From assembly GCA_026874595.1 (NCBI GenBank), contig CM049306.1, positions 99,933,642 through 99,997,641 of the forward strand: a stretch of DNA of 64,000 nt, written 5' to 3'. The notes under the pieces were generated by a model, which saw only the letters and a list, made by a program, of their open reading frames with translations, was not told where the DNA came from and made no database searches. Position numbers and translations under genes: made by a program. This DNA comes from Sipunculus nudus. Lineage: Eukaryota > Annelida > Sipuncula > Golfingiida > Sipunculidae. Positions within the stretch are counted from its first letter, which is position 1. Every line of letters begins with the position of its first letter. Below are positions 12,085 to 24,569 of this stretch, piece after piece.

Positions 12085-13272
12085 CCAAAATCAAACTTGT
12101 AAAAGCTTAAACTTGAAAAGGAGTTGGTAAATTTGCCATTATTATTAATGGACAGGAATTATAAAATAACCGAAATTCCCAATTACATGCATACGCAGAA
12201 ATGTAGAAGCTGATGAATATGATATATTAAATCCCAATATAAGCAGAATGTGGTCATATTTATAATTTCACGCAAATAAATGTGAAATGTGGGAAACATA
12301 TATGTGTATTATTTACGAATATAGTCATTAATTACACCTGGCCTTCAGGACTTGGAAGAAATGGATAGGCTGGTATTTTTTTTTTTTACAGAAACGAACA
12401 TGCTGGATTCAAAGGCACCAGTATACCTGGTGTATACATGTATAGATATAGACAATTATATTAACGATACTCTATTGTTCTGGAGAAGACTGGTGCAGGT
12501 AAACTTATAAATGTAACAATAAATGTTGTGCTTGTTTACCTGTAGGTTCACAAGGTAACTATATTACAAATATATGCTTTGTTTCCTACTTGTCGAAACT
12601 ACAGTGAAACGAGGCTTTAAAAATTGCGTCTAATGCACTGTAAAGTGTGCCGTCCTATATACGAGTCACCAAAAAAATTGACAAAACTATGCAAAACAGA
12701 GACAACTTTATACATAACACGTCAGCTTATATTTTATATTTAACAAAATATGTTCTTATGATCCAATTACACCGCCCTGCAAATACGTGTGTGTGGTAGC
12801 CATAAATCACTCACCTGTCCAGGGGCTGTCGGTATTTTCACTAGCAAGAGAATACTGCGACTCAGAATGTACTGTTATATAGTACAACATGGGCGGTACG
12901 AGTTACAGATGCTTGTACTGCATGCATGCGGTTACTCCCGGGGCAGGCCGTCTCCGACATTGGAGGTCTTATAATTACCAGAAAACTTGCGTCCCGTAGA
13001 AGTAAGACTCATTCCATCATTCCGATTTATATAGCATTGTTTTATGCACTCAGTGAACTGGTGGCCTTTCTAACAGTTGTCTGCTGAGCGGTATTTACAC
13101 TAATGTTGTAATAGATTTGGCTTTTGCCCCCGGTATTTGTCTCCTGTTTCCTTAGAGTGTATTTTAGACGCCCTTAAGGAAATGTGAGAAAGGAACCTTG
13201 AGCGAAAACGTATCCACTGGTTGCAACCCTAGAGTACAGCGTGCACATGTCCGTGTGAACCGGAGGGTCGTG
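11833..13272. other. Gene-free stretch
   Basis: Contains the (TA)n at 11999-12082. CpG-richer sequence at about 12890-13260 (CCGGGGCAGGCCGTCTCCG near 12940) runs into the CRE and CCAAT boxes at 13273-13298. Confidence 0.35.
11999..12082. repeat. (TA)n microsatellite
   Basis: 84 bp of TA with two C interruptions spaced 10 bp apart. Confidence 0.97.
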
Positions 13273-13298
13273 TGACGTCACAGAGGGCAACAGCCAAT
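13273..13298 (+). promoter_or_regulatory. CRE palindrome beside a CCAAT box
   Basis: TGACGTCA at 13273-13280 and CCAAT at 13294-13298, inside AGCCAATGGG. They lie in a CpG-retaining block. This pairing is typical of animal promoters, but no downstream exon was identified. Confidence 0.3.
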
Positions 13299-13694
13299 GG
13301 GTATCAGCCTTAGTTGCACTTACTCACATTAAAGGATTACGTCTGAATGTTTATACACATATTAACACCGTGAGATCAAAGTCAAGGATTTCTTTGTGTT
13401 GTTAACGTCAACAGAAAGAGTTGTAAGCAATGGCCTTTGGGAAACAAAAATGTTCAGCAAAAAATTCTGACTAACCTTCATATTTGTCCGATTAAAAATG
13501 TTTTTATTTCATAATACATCTGTGCGTGTGCAAACTAACACACCAACAGCATTACTGTAAATAACAACCAATGGATGTATCTTCAAATCCAAATTGTGGC
13601 AAATGTTTTTGTAATTCATACCTATGGTTTTACATAGGGTAAGCGTATTCATGATCTGGCTGAAAAAAATGTCATCTAATACACGTAATATATA

Positions 13695-14617
<923 letters not shown>

Positions 14618-14817
14618 CAGGGGCGGATCCAGGATTTAGGAAATAGAGGAGTCCAACTCGGGAGGACTAGTGAAAAAGCCAAAAAAAAAAAGGTTCCCAG
14701 GTCCCGCGAATAGGGATCAAGGCCTAAAAAATTGGTCCGAGATCCTTAAAAAAAAACGACGAAAGGGGGGGGGGGGGGTCCAGACACCCTTGACCCCCGA
14801 CTCTGGATCCGCTTCTG
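14618..14817. mobile_element. MITE-like element, GGGGCGGATCCAGGATTT family, complete
   Basis: Starts CAGGGGCGGATCCAGGATTT and ends CTCTGGATCCGCTTCTG. The two ends are inverted copies with about four mismatches over 17 bases. The 200 bp element has an internal run of 13 G near 14766. No target duplication could be assigned. Confidence 0.75.
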
Positions 14818-16652
14818 CATTCACAGTCAGTTTCCTTGGTTTATACTAAGCAGGGAAACCGCAGTTCAAATAAGTAACACGAAATGGTGTTATATTTTTA
14901 TCAATCAGGGATTGATGAAACTGAATAATTTACCAAAATTAAACATTACATTTGAATATTTGTTAATCTTTCAAAATGAATCGTTGTAAAATCAAAATTT
15001 CAACACCATTGATATACAGAGGTCGTTCATCGTTAGAAACTTTCTGCTTCCTAAAAGTGCTGAAAGGAGAAATCGAGTACTCAACCAAATAATTCTAGCT
15101 TGAGTATACTCGTGTGCACCTGCGTTTTTTGGTAGTAAAACATTTTTATTAGTAGTTGTTGAATCAGGCTGATATGACTACATTTCTGGGTCCTGAAAGG
15201 CCGACTTTCACTTCTCATTAGTCTTTTCTCCCATATACAAATGTTAAATTTGAAATTTCACATTTCATATTAAACATCTCAATCATGTGCAAGCTTTCTC
15301 CGGCGAAAACAACATTTTGTATCACATGATAAATCGATTCAGCTCATATCCGAGTCACTGTTATGAATAATACATATTTAAAGACATAACTTCATTAAAG
15401 GTCACAGGGTCTTATCAATATTCATGAAGGGGTCACCAAACAGTAAAGATGGCTATTTCTAGGTGACTGCGGGCCATAATTTGAGCTGACATGAAGAAGC
15501 TCCAATGTTTGCTTTAACACATGCATGTTGGCATAATCTCAGAGATCTCCAGTATTGTTTGACAATTAACCAATCAAAAACACGGGGCATCATTTCTTAT
15601 TTTGGACTGACTCTTATTCAGGATTCACTGAACTCCAGAACAAAAATAGAGGTGACGCAAAAATCCCCATTTTTCCCCCTTAATCTCCTTGTATTTATGT
15701 TAAACTTTATGGGGAAAAAAATCATCCATAAGAATTGATTTAGTAACAAAGTTTTTAAAACAGACTAAAATTGCAAGCTTGTAAAAAAAAAAACCACAAA
15801 AAAAAACCACAAAAAAAAAACAAACAAACAAAAAACGACATGTGAATTTAAGTACAACTGCGTGATCTGTCATAAATGATTTAAGATTTATCTCCCATGG
15901 TCATTCGTGATAACATGCACACGCAGGGACTCCCATCGTTTATGGCGTCATGTCCGCGACCATCCTTAACAGGTGTGATTTTCGAAGGTCAGGTCCATGG
16001 CCTATGCATGGTGGCATGCACTGTCTGATGGCGGAGAATATTATAAAGATAACCATACGACTGGAATTTAGCATCATCTGTTTTTAATCCCTGTGGATTC
16101 CAGCGATTTAAATGTGCATATATTGCCTTATGAGGTGCTGGTTCGGACAAAGGGCTCTTGCATAGATTTTTACATGATTTTTTTTTCTACAAAAAGTTCA
16201 CTTTTTAGATGAGAAAGCCGAAACCCCGACAAGGCATGACAAACCGCGGTGACGACCATGCCATATTCTTTATACCCCCATCCACCTTGTATCCATATAC
16301 TATGCTCAATGTTTTCTCAAGATATGGTGCAAGATACCCATACTCGCGAAACCGGAGCCCACTGCCACAACAGCCGTGTATATCAACCCAACACAAACAT
16401 AGTCTTTAAGTTTAAAGAAGTTCGGTCGGGGGATATGTTTTGCAGGTGTTGGCGGGTTGTTTATTCATGCGCTCCCTCCGGGGGGCTGATAGCTGTTTTT
16501 AATTACTGAAGCATCACTGAATTGGAAGAATCCCTTAAGACAGGCTCTATTTTTACTTTATAACAAAGTACTTGGAAACCGCGTTGCCTTGCTAGATATA
16601 CCCCATTGCTGCAAACCTAATGTTCCATCAACTCTCTGAAACTCTCTCTCTA

Positions 16653-16720
<68 letters not shown>

Positions 16721-17495
16721 AGTATTTATAATTTTGTTTTAATGGATGAATTTTTTTGTATGTTTGCTTTCGGAATGTCTGAAAGAACATATTTATTCAT
16801 TCATTATCATTTCGCTTTTTTTTAAGTTTTGGCTTTTATTCTCACGTAAATGAAGTAATTTTTGTCCCTTGAATATTAAATCAAACTAACATTAAATGTT
16901 GATCAACAAAGTTGAAACCCATTTCGTAGACGAGGTCAGCGAATGGTCAAAAGGTGCCATTGTATTCAAACCTAAATAATGTTTGACCCACTATACTCAA
17001 CTGTATATATGTGTCTGACATGCATGTCAATGCTTCGGTTTATTATTATACTAGAGTATACATAACACACGCAGCACTGTTTTGACGGATTCTCACCGCA
17101 TGCAATTATACATATATTCATGCTTGACCATGAATATTAATAGAGTTTTCATCTTTTCTTTGTTTTTCTTTCCTTGTGTTCAGCACATTTAAATCACAGT
17201 AGCCATACATAATTCATTATGATATCTTATTGAACAGCATGCATGCATGTTTATTATTGGCCACATTCGCGCACCTATTAAGTTTGTTAAAACACAAGTA
17301 ACCTATGGGCCATGACGCTTATCTGACTAGGAAGACATGCACAATAGTTATTTTATCATCTTAATGCCAAATGTTGTATAGGTGGAATCCCCATTCAACT
17401 GTAGCAATTAAAGTTCTTCAAAATCATCAAGAAAAAAGTTTCATGATAATATGTCATGCCATTCCCATGAAATCTAGCCATTTTGTATGCAAAAA
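14818..17495. other. Gene-free stretch
   Basis: Holds A-rich repeats (AAAAAAACCAC units) at 15782-15833, the (TA)n at 16655-16717, and a CpG-retaining block at 16205-16500. No gene was recognised. Confidence 0.35.
16655..16717. repeat. (TA)n microsatellite
   Basis: 63 bp of alternating TA after a short (CT)n. Confidence 0.97.
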
Positions 17496-18745
17496 AAATA
17501 AAACTAGCACCACAAGTCTTGTGGAACTAATGGAACACTCCATGATCAATATGCATAGAAAGAAACATGGCGATAAATGTAATGATTATTCAGCTATTTG
17601 AGCTTTTGTATCAAATGTTTAATTATTCTCGGGGGTACTTTAGAGCCCAATAGCTCGAAGGATATAGGTCACAGTGACATAATTTCATGTTTCCAAGGAG
17701 ATTTGCCTAAGACCTCCCCGGCTGTTCATTTAGAAGTTTTTAGGTCTACCGGTCAAGGTTTGTGCCCTGTTAACGGTCGGACTTTTTCATTTGAACATCT
17801 CAAAAATAGAAAAAATGTGCAAACATTTAGAAAAATAAAAGTAGCACCACAGGTCTTGAGGAACTAATGAAACACTCCATGATCATTGTGCATATAGAAA
17901 GAAACATGGCAGTAAATGTAATAGTTATTCAGCTATTGGAGCTTTTGTATCAAATGTTTATTAATTCTTGGGGGTACTTTCGAGCCCCATAGCTCAAAGG
18001 ATATAGGTCACAGTGACATAATTTCAGGTTTCCAAGGAGATTTGCCAAGGACCTCCCTGGATGTTCAGTTGGAAGGTCTACCGGGCACGAAACATGGCAA
18101 TAGATGTAATAGTTATTCAGCTATTCGAGCTTTTGTATCAAATGTTTAATTATTCTGGGGGGGGGGGGGGGGGACTCTCGGGCCCGATAGCTCGGACGAT
18201 ATAGATCACAGTGACCAAATTTCAGGCCTCAAGGAGATTTTTATGGACCTCCATGAACTAGAAAATTTCTAGGGCTAGCGGATACAATTTGTGCCCCGTC
18301 TGACTGACTGGGTGCTAAAAGTCATGTTTTCAGCCTGTAGTTCACAAAATATAGATCACCATGACCTATTTTCAAGTTTTCGAGGAGATTTGACTAGGAC
18401 CCCCTTGATGTACAGTTAGAAGTTTCCAGGTCTGACGTATAACAGTTACAATTTGTGCCCTGTTAACTGACGGACAGCTTCATCAAAAAAGGCTCCAAAA
18501 TAGAGAAAAACACAAATGCGTAAAAATTATAAAAAATAAAGGTGGCACCACCAGCTTGCAGGAAATGATGAAACATTCCCTAATTAATATGCATGGAAAG
18601 AATCATGGTACGTTCGAGCCCCATAGCTCGGAGGATATAGGTAACAGTGACCTAATTTCAGATTTCCAAGGAGATTTGCCTATAGGACCTCCATGGGTTT
18701 TTAGGAAAAAAAGTGATCGCTATAGCTCAGCTGACTGAATTTTTT
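17496..18745 (+). repeat. Tandem array of a ~345 bp unit, about four copies
   Basis: Unit heads (GCACCAC then AGTCTTG or a variant) are at about 17500, 17846 and 18547; a third copy near 18091 has lost its head. Shared blocks are AACACTCCATGATCAAT, TTATTCAGCTATT(T/C)GAGC, AGCTCGAAGGATATAGGTCA, CAGTGACATAATTTCA and CCAAGGAGATTTGCC. Some copies reach GTTAACTGACGGACAG. The last ends CGCTATAGCTCAGCTGACTG. The G run at 18158-18174 is an expansion of a GGGGG in the other copies. Confidence 0.85.
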
Positions 18746-19792
18746 TTAAATTCGCACACAATGTATATCCATCCCAACCTATTATAGCAATTTATTCATG
18801 TTATCTTACAGATATTGCAACTAGGGGAACCAGTACTTCAAAATTGACGCTTACAGTCTTGAAATTTTATCGCTACAAGCCGAATATAAGTTAATATGCG
18901 TATGACAGACCATATTTTTTCAGGAACGGCAGTAAGGAATTTTCTCATATCTAATGATATGCCCCTGGTTTGGATAACAAAGCTATAAAAACACGAACGA
19001 CGACAGGTATGTGACGGATAGAGTGCAGAGTATAATGTATATATGTAATATTCCTTCAGTAAAATAAGTGAACATAAGCAACATGCCCAATGATTAAGTA
19101 ATTTAGTCTAACTATTGTTCTTCTCAATTTCAGATTTCTCCTGACTCACTATTCCCACCATGTGTATTCTAAAAAAGACACAGGTTGTACATGACAAAGA
19201 ACTCTAAACACCGATCCTGGACAAAGTAAAATATGTCCTTCTTTGGCCTTATATTTTGTTGGTAGTTCCCACCTGTATATAAGTTATATTAGTATGTTAC
19301 AGAGCTTTTACCTTCAGGACTCGAGTCCTCCATCACCATGATACGAATTATATTTACACATTCTAATGCTATCTATTCTAATGACTCAGTTTTACTTGCT
19401 TATACGCTAGAAACTTCTCATCATGCATCTATACAGAGTATTTTACATGTAATACCTTTGGCCAACAAGTTCATATTAAGGCTTAGTCACACAGAGCATA
19501 GTAATCTGAGCGTCGTCGACCAAGGGTCCCTTGTGTCGAATTATTTGTTAGTGTTCACACTATTTGAACTTAAAGATGATATGCAAACCTTTTGTTCAGT
19601 AACATTAAATACGATCTTCGTATGTTCTGTAAGTCGTATTTAAGACAAGCAGCTCACATAATATAACTGTAACCTTATTTAAGGTTTCCAAAAAAAATTG
19701 CATTAGGGTGTCGGAAGTTTCTATAGAGGTCACGGCCGACAGGCGGGACAGGTGGGCCACGGATAGGAACCTATTACTCTGACAAGGTTCAA
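18746..19792. other. Gene-free sequence
   Basis: Contains a 101-codon plus ORF (19338-19643) with no family motif. Nothing else was recognised. Confidence 0.35.
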
Positions 19793-20038
19793 ACATCGCC
19801 GATATCACCGATGTCGCGATCTGACAGCGAATTAACATCGGGCAGACATCGGGGTAACATGGGGGTAAAATTAGGATGACAACGGGAAGTGGAGAAGATC
19901 GGGATGATACCGGGAGAGGTCGGGGTGACATCGGAAGATATCATGGTGACTTCGGGAAACATCGGGATATATCAGGGTGACATGGGGCTGTCATCAGGAA
20001 GACATCGTGTCAGCACACCAAGGTGTCATCGGCGATGT
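19793..20038. mobile_element. 246 bp inverted-end element filled with degenerate GACATCGGG repeats
   Basis: The ends ACATCGCCGATATCACC (19793-19809) and GGTGTCATCGGCGATGT (20022-20038) are inverted copies with 2 mismatches in 17. The inside is a GC-rich run of degenerate ~11 bp units (ACATCGGG, GACATCGG, GATCGGGATGA). It looks like a MITE built of minisatellite units. Confidence 0.65.
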
Positions 20039-20159
20039 GTGGGCCATTCTTAAAGGTAGCTGTACTAAAAATTCCTGACAAATAGAGACTCATATATGGG
20101 TCATAACGCTCGGCTAAATCTGAATGACTTTGCTGGTAGTTTTGCCTTAATTCAACTTC

Positions 20160-20460
20160 AGAGATGAAGACAAAAAAATACAGATGGAGCCACCAGTCTT
20201 TAGCTGCTGATGAACATTTAAATGATCAATTTGAAAAAAAAATAAGTTTTATGACAATCCATACATTATTTAATGAGATATTTGAGCTTTGGTATATTTT
20301 TTTAATTATTGGGGGGGGCGGGGGGGGGGGGGGGCGGGGCACAAACAACCGCCATAACTCAACTTGGAGAATATAGGTCACGTCGACGGAATTTCAGATT
20401 TGGAAAGAATGTTTAAGACCTCAGGACTTCAGGACGCTGAGGGAATAATGCGTACTAAAA
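20160..20460 (+). repeat. Diverged copy of the 17.5-18.7 kb unit
   Basis: GAGCCACCAGTCTTTAGCTG, ATATTTGAGCTTTGGTAT and GAGAATATAGGTCACG follow the same order as in the array at 17496. The G run (20311-20339, broken by two C) sits at the same unit position. Confidence 0.75.
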
Positions 20461-20539
20461 ATACATGCAATTACAGGTATCGTCAGTTTCTGATAAATTA
20501 GTATTTAAACATTCATGTCAATCCACACAACTTTTCCTA

Positions 20540-20800
20540 AGTCCAATACTTTATTCCTGACAGGAGTCGTAGCTTTTCAGGTTCTGAAACACGTTTTCGC
20601 TCAATTAATCGTATAGAATTTAGGTCACATTGACCTAGTTATTTTCAACAAAGGACACATCAAAACCTCTCAACATGTGAAGTTTGAATAGCAGGGCTGT
20701 ACGGATACGACTGGTGTCCTTTTCATAGACCGACGCCCGGTCAGACGGTCAGATGACGGAATAAGGACCCGTCGCTACAGGTGAGTTTCAGTCAGCTGAG
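20540..20800 (+). repeat. Related repeat end with GACGG tract and CAGTCAGCTGAG
   Basis: TAGGTCACATTGACCTAG, GACGCCCGGTCAGACGG and CAGTCAGCTGAGTGAAAG follow the layout of the other repeats, in the plus orientation. Confidence 0.55.
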
Positions 20801-23593
20801 TGAAAGAAAATTACAAAATGGTCCAGCTAACAGAGGCACAAGTTACATAGAAGCCAAGGCTGTTACAAAGGTTATACGGTATAATCCTGAATAAAGTAAA
20901 GCAGATGGCTACCAATGTATGGGTGGTTTGTAAACATATCAATTACCATACACATGTACATATTACACTTAATTGGAATTTGCCTATGTTATAATTATCA
21001 GGGTGTTGCATTTGGAGTCCTTGCACTTGTTTGTTACAGCAGACCTAATTTGTCCAGATTTGTACTTTCCACCTGCACTAGTTATGACCATATATATATG
21101 GTAAGCTCATGTCAGACTTTAGAACTGAGGGCATTCTGTCCTAAGTTGAACAAGTCCATTTTGATCCTCATCCTCATAGCAACAAAGGGGGTAGAAACAC
21201 CATTAAAAACGCCATGTCAAAAAGTGACCCATAGGTCAAGGGGCTCAGTTTTAAGGCAATCACTCACATGACTCTGTGACTTACAGCGCCTGCTCAGGTT
21301 AAGATCAGAGACGGGAAATATAAAAGTGACTGTATAACAAATTCAACATATTGCAAAAAAGGTATCCCTTATTCCAAGATTCTACAAAATTTCAGTGCTG
21401 AATGGAAATCTATTTAAATGTGTTTCACCTGTCCTAGAGTGACCTTTTTTCTGAATATCTGCCAACAATACAATTTTCCGGATCATTGGGATTAAATGGA
21501 AATGACTGATCATTATATGTCGGCATAACCTCTAGCGGATAGATGCACTATAAAAGAAAATTAAAAAAAAATATGTTGGTATCAGTCGATCGTCTGAAAT
21601 GTTAGTGAATGCTTAATAAAATTTAACCATCGATTATCAGAACTGAAATATTATTTACAATTATTAAACTTCCCTGCAGTGATGCCCTCGAGCCCACTTT
21701 AGGGATCTCGGAATTGGATTCGAGGGTCCTGGACTCGGACATGTATACTCCGACTCGGAGGCAAAGACTTGAGAAGTCAGGCTTTTCGAAACAATAGAAA
21801 CACGGGCAAAAGTCAACTAAAACTAGGGAACTAAAAAACATACAAAAGACTTCAATGTGCGAACTATTTACAGAATATTACAGAATAATGACACTGTTTA
21901 TACCAAGCTGTTTGCATCTCGAGCTTAATGTAATTAATCACTATAGTAAAAGCATGTGAAAACTAATTTTAAAATGTACACGATAAAAAGAAATTTCCAT
22001 TTTAAATTGCTTTCTGATGATATTTGTATTTGCCTTGGACTTCCAGCTTCTCTGTCGCAACTATAAACCGAGTAGTTAGTAATAATTATTTAAAGTAGAT
22101 TATTTGAAAATAAAATTTACCCTAAATGCAATGAACTAGAATGCGACTGCAAAAACGGATATATGTCTCCCCGTGCCCCCGTACGCATATACGAGGGAAA
22201 AGATATCGTCATGGCTTTCACAGAAAATATATAAATCCGTAAATTTAACCTTGGAGATTAGGGGCAAGTTCACCAGCACTCGAATATCTTCCTAACCCTT
22301 GATTTAAATAACTTGTATGTCAAATTTGATGGGAAATAAGCAAAACTTCTATTATGCGGCTGATTTGACCTGGAAAATCCCGGTCAAGATCATGCATCAG
22401 TTTTTAAACTTGTCCGAGAACTGGCCTGTAAAAACTTGTGTTTCAAATGCCAGGACAAAATATGTAATATTTAAAAAATGATATGGTTCACAAAAAAATA
22501 AAAAGTTTTTAACATGTTCGGGATTATGGTATAAACAATTTGTGTTAAAATGTCAGGAAAAAAATGCATGTAGAGCTTCGCGTTCAAGTTATCGCGTTCA
22601 CAAGTAATCCTACAGACGACGACTAAGGATGACGACAGACGATGGGACAGAAAACGTGCCCCAGAAAACGGGGAGGGGGAGACATAATCAAATTTGATAC
22701 TTATATATATAGTTGAGGAATACTAGGACACAGTGGCCTAGTTCTGCGTCTATACACTTCCCTAACTAAGTTTAAATCAATTATTTAGATTTACATAGCA
22801 TGCCAAATGGCAAAAGAAGAAGTTTTATGGTTCTTCCTTTTTCAAGTTTAACTACTTAACCTTAACATTACTTTATCAGGTTTTAAAAGAAAATAAAACT
22901 TAAATCCTAGCATCATGTACCATGGGTATAGCACTTAGTTTTTTTTGTATAGACAACTGGGTAAATCATAAACAAACGCTCTGTCACGGAGTAAAAGGTT
23001 CTCATGACTGCTGCCTGAAGCAAATATGAAACACGCCTGCAGCACGTGACATTTAGCATACGCTAGACAGATCATAATTGATGGCTTGTCCTTCAAGAAG
23101 CTTTATAACCAGGACAAATTAGCCAACTCGTAGCACTCTCTCCTAACTGAATTACAGTAACAATGTGTTATTAGCGTTAAAGCTCCGGCCTCCAGTAAAT
23201 CACAGACGACTAACGTTTCACACACCCCGCAGTGACCTATTATACTACAGAGAGGAACTTAACCACAAGCGCCCTACTAATTTGTACATCTTTAATACAC
23301 GACGCCACGCCTTCAAACTCATATAACATCACTTAGGAATGAGAAGCATGACACAGATATGATTTATTTATGAATAACAGGGCTGCCCGTGGTTGTTGAC
23401 TATAATTCTTGGAAATGTTACAGGGCATATATTATATATACATTAAGCACAAAAGTACGTCTTTGTATATTTGTATATTCTTAAACACCTTTTCAACGGG
23501 ATATCTCGCCCATTTAAACGTATATCCTAAATGTTATAATTAACAAATAAATGATGAGGATTTGCACTCATTTTATAGAAAAGAATAATATTC
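20801..23593. other. Gene-free stretch
   Basis: A 118-codon plus ORF (20915-21271) and a 72-codon minus ORF (21623-21841) show no family motif. CAGACGACGACTAAGGATG at ~22613 resembles the ends of the dispersed repeats. No exon was recognised. Confidence 0.35.
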
Positions 23594-23800
23594 TTAGAGA
23601 GAGAGAGAGAGATAGATAGAGAAAGAGAGAGGGAGTTTATGAAAGGTAACATTAACATGACATGCATTTTTGCAGAGCACGAACGTTCTTGGTAGGTCAC
23701 TTAGTTCTTGAAAGAAATCCTTCACGAGCTTTAAACCCTGAATGATTATAAGTGGGATTGACCTTTATGATGCGAGATAAAAAAACCTTAGATCTGTTTG
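23594..23800 (+). repeat. (GA)n-headed dispersed repeat, copy 1
   Basis: (GA)n at 23597-23633 is followed by GGTAACATTAACATGACATG, TGGTAGGTCACTTAGTTCTT, CTTTAAACCCTGAATGATTA and ATGCGAGATAA. The same blocks in the same order follow the (GA)n at 59639. Confidence 0.75.
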
Positions 23801-24569
23801 CAATTGATAACTGTAATTGCCTTGTACATAGGGTTATGATACATGTTTTTTGTTTAGTATTTACAGGGAATTTGATTGCAAATGGTCATGACAGCATGAC
23901 AAATCTCATCAAACATTAAAGTGCACGTTACCAAATCACTCGAGTGGCTGGTGACAAGTTGTTCAGCCACTGCTTTTTGGCTGTTTGTTGACTGCCTGGC
24001 TGCAGGAGTGCTGGCTCGGCTAAATCGACGTCTTGTAATCCCCGCCCGCTGTGTCTGAACTAGTTCACGCCAACGTGATCACGGGACACATCTAGCGCCA
24101 TGTCTTTCATTTTAGGTATAATATCTCGACGGAAGGCAGTTATAAAAAACCAAACCCCCCCTCCTTTTTTAAAGGTTTCAGACAAAATTTTGCGGCCTGC
24201 ACCCCCTTTCTGGACCTGGTGATCTTTTTTTTTAGGTTTTACATTAGTCCTACTTGGTTGCCTCCCCTCCCCCTTTGCCTACTGAATCTGCCCCTGAATA
24301 TATCCAGTGGGAACTTATGAAAGCCTGTAATTACAGAATAATGGACATAAGCTGAAGCAATAGAATACACATTTAATTTATTAAATGAAATACAAAGGAC
24401 CCATGGGCCCATCTCGGCGCTCAGCTGAAGTTAAAAATTTTTGCAAATGCGAAATATGCAAAATATTCTATTGTAATGTTTTTCATTTATAAGCATTTGA
24501 GAAGCTAAGAGGAAAGGGGTCCTCCTACTTGGTTAAAGTAAAGTTCTAAATAAACGATTGCAAACTACC
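23801..24569. other. Gene-free sequence with an eroded MITE-like piece
   Basis: At ~24155-24297 C-rich sequence (CACCCCCTTTCTGGACC, then CTGAATCTGCCCCTGAA) resembles a worn GGGGCGGATCCAGG-type element in reverse. GGACCCATGGGCCCATCTCG near 24396 is unassigned. Confidence 0.4.
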
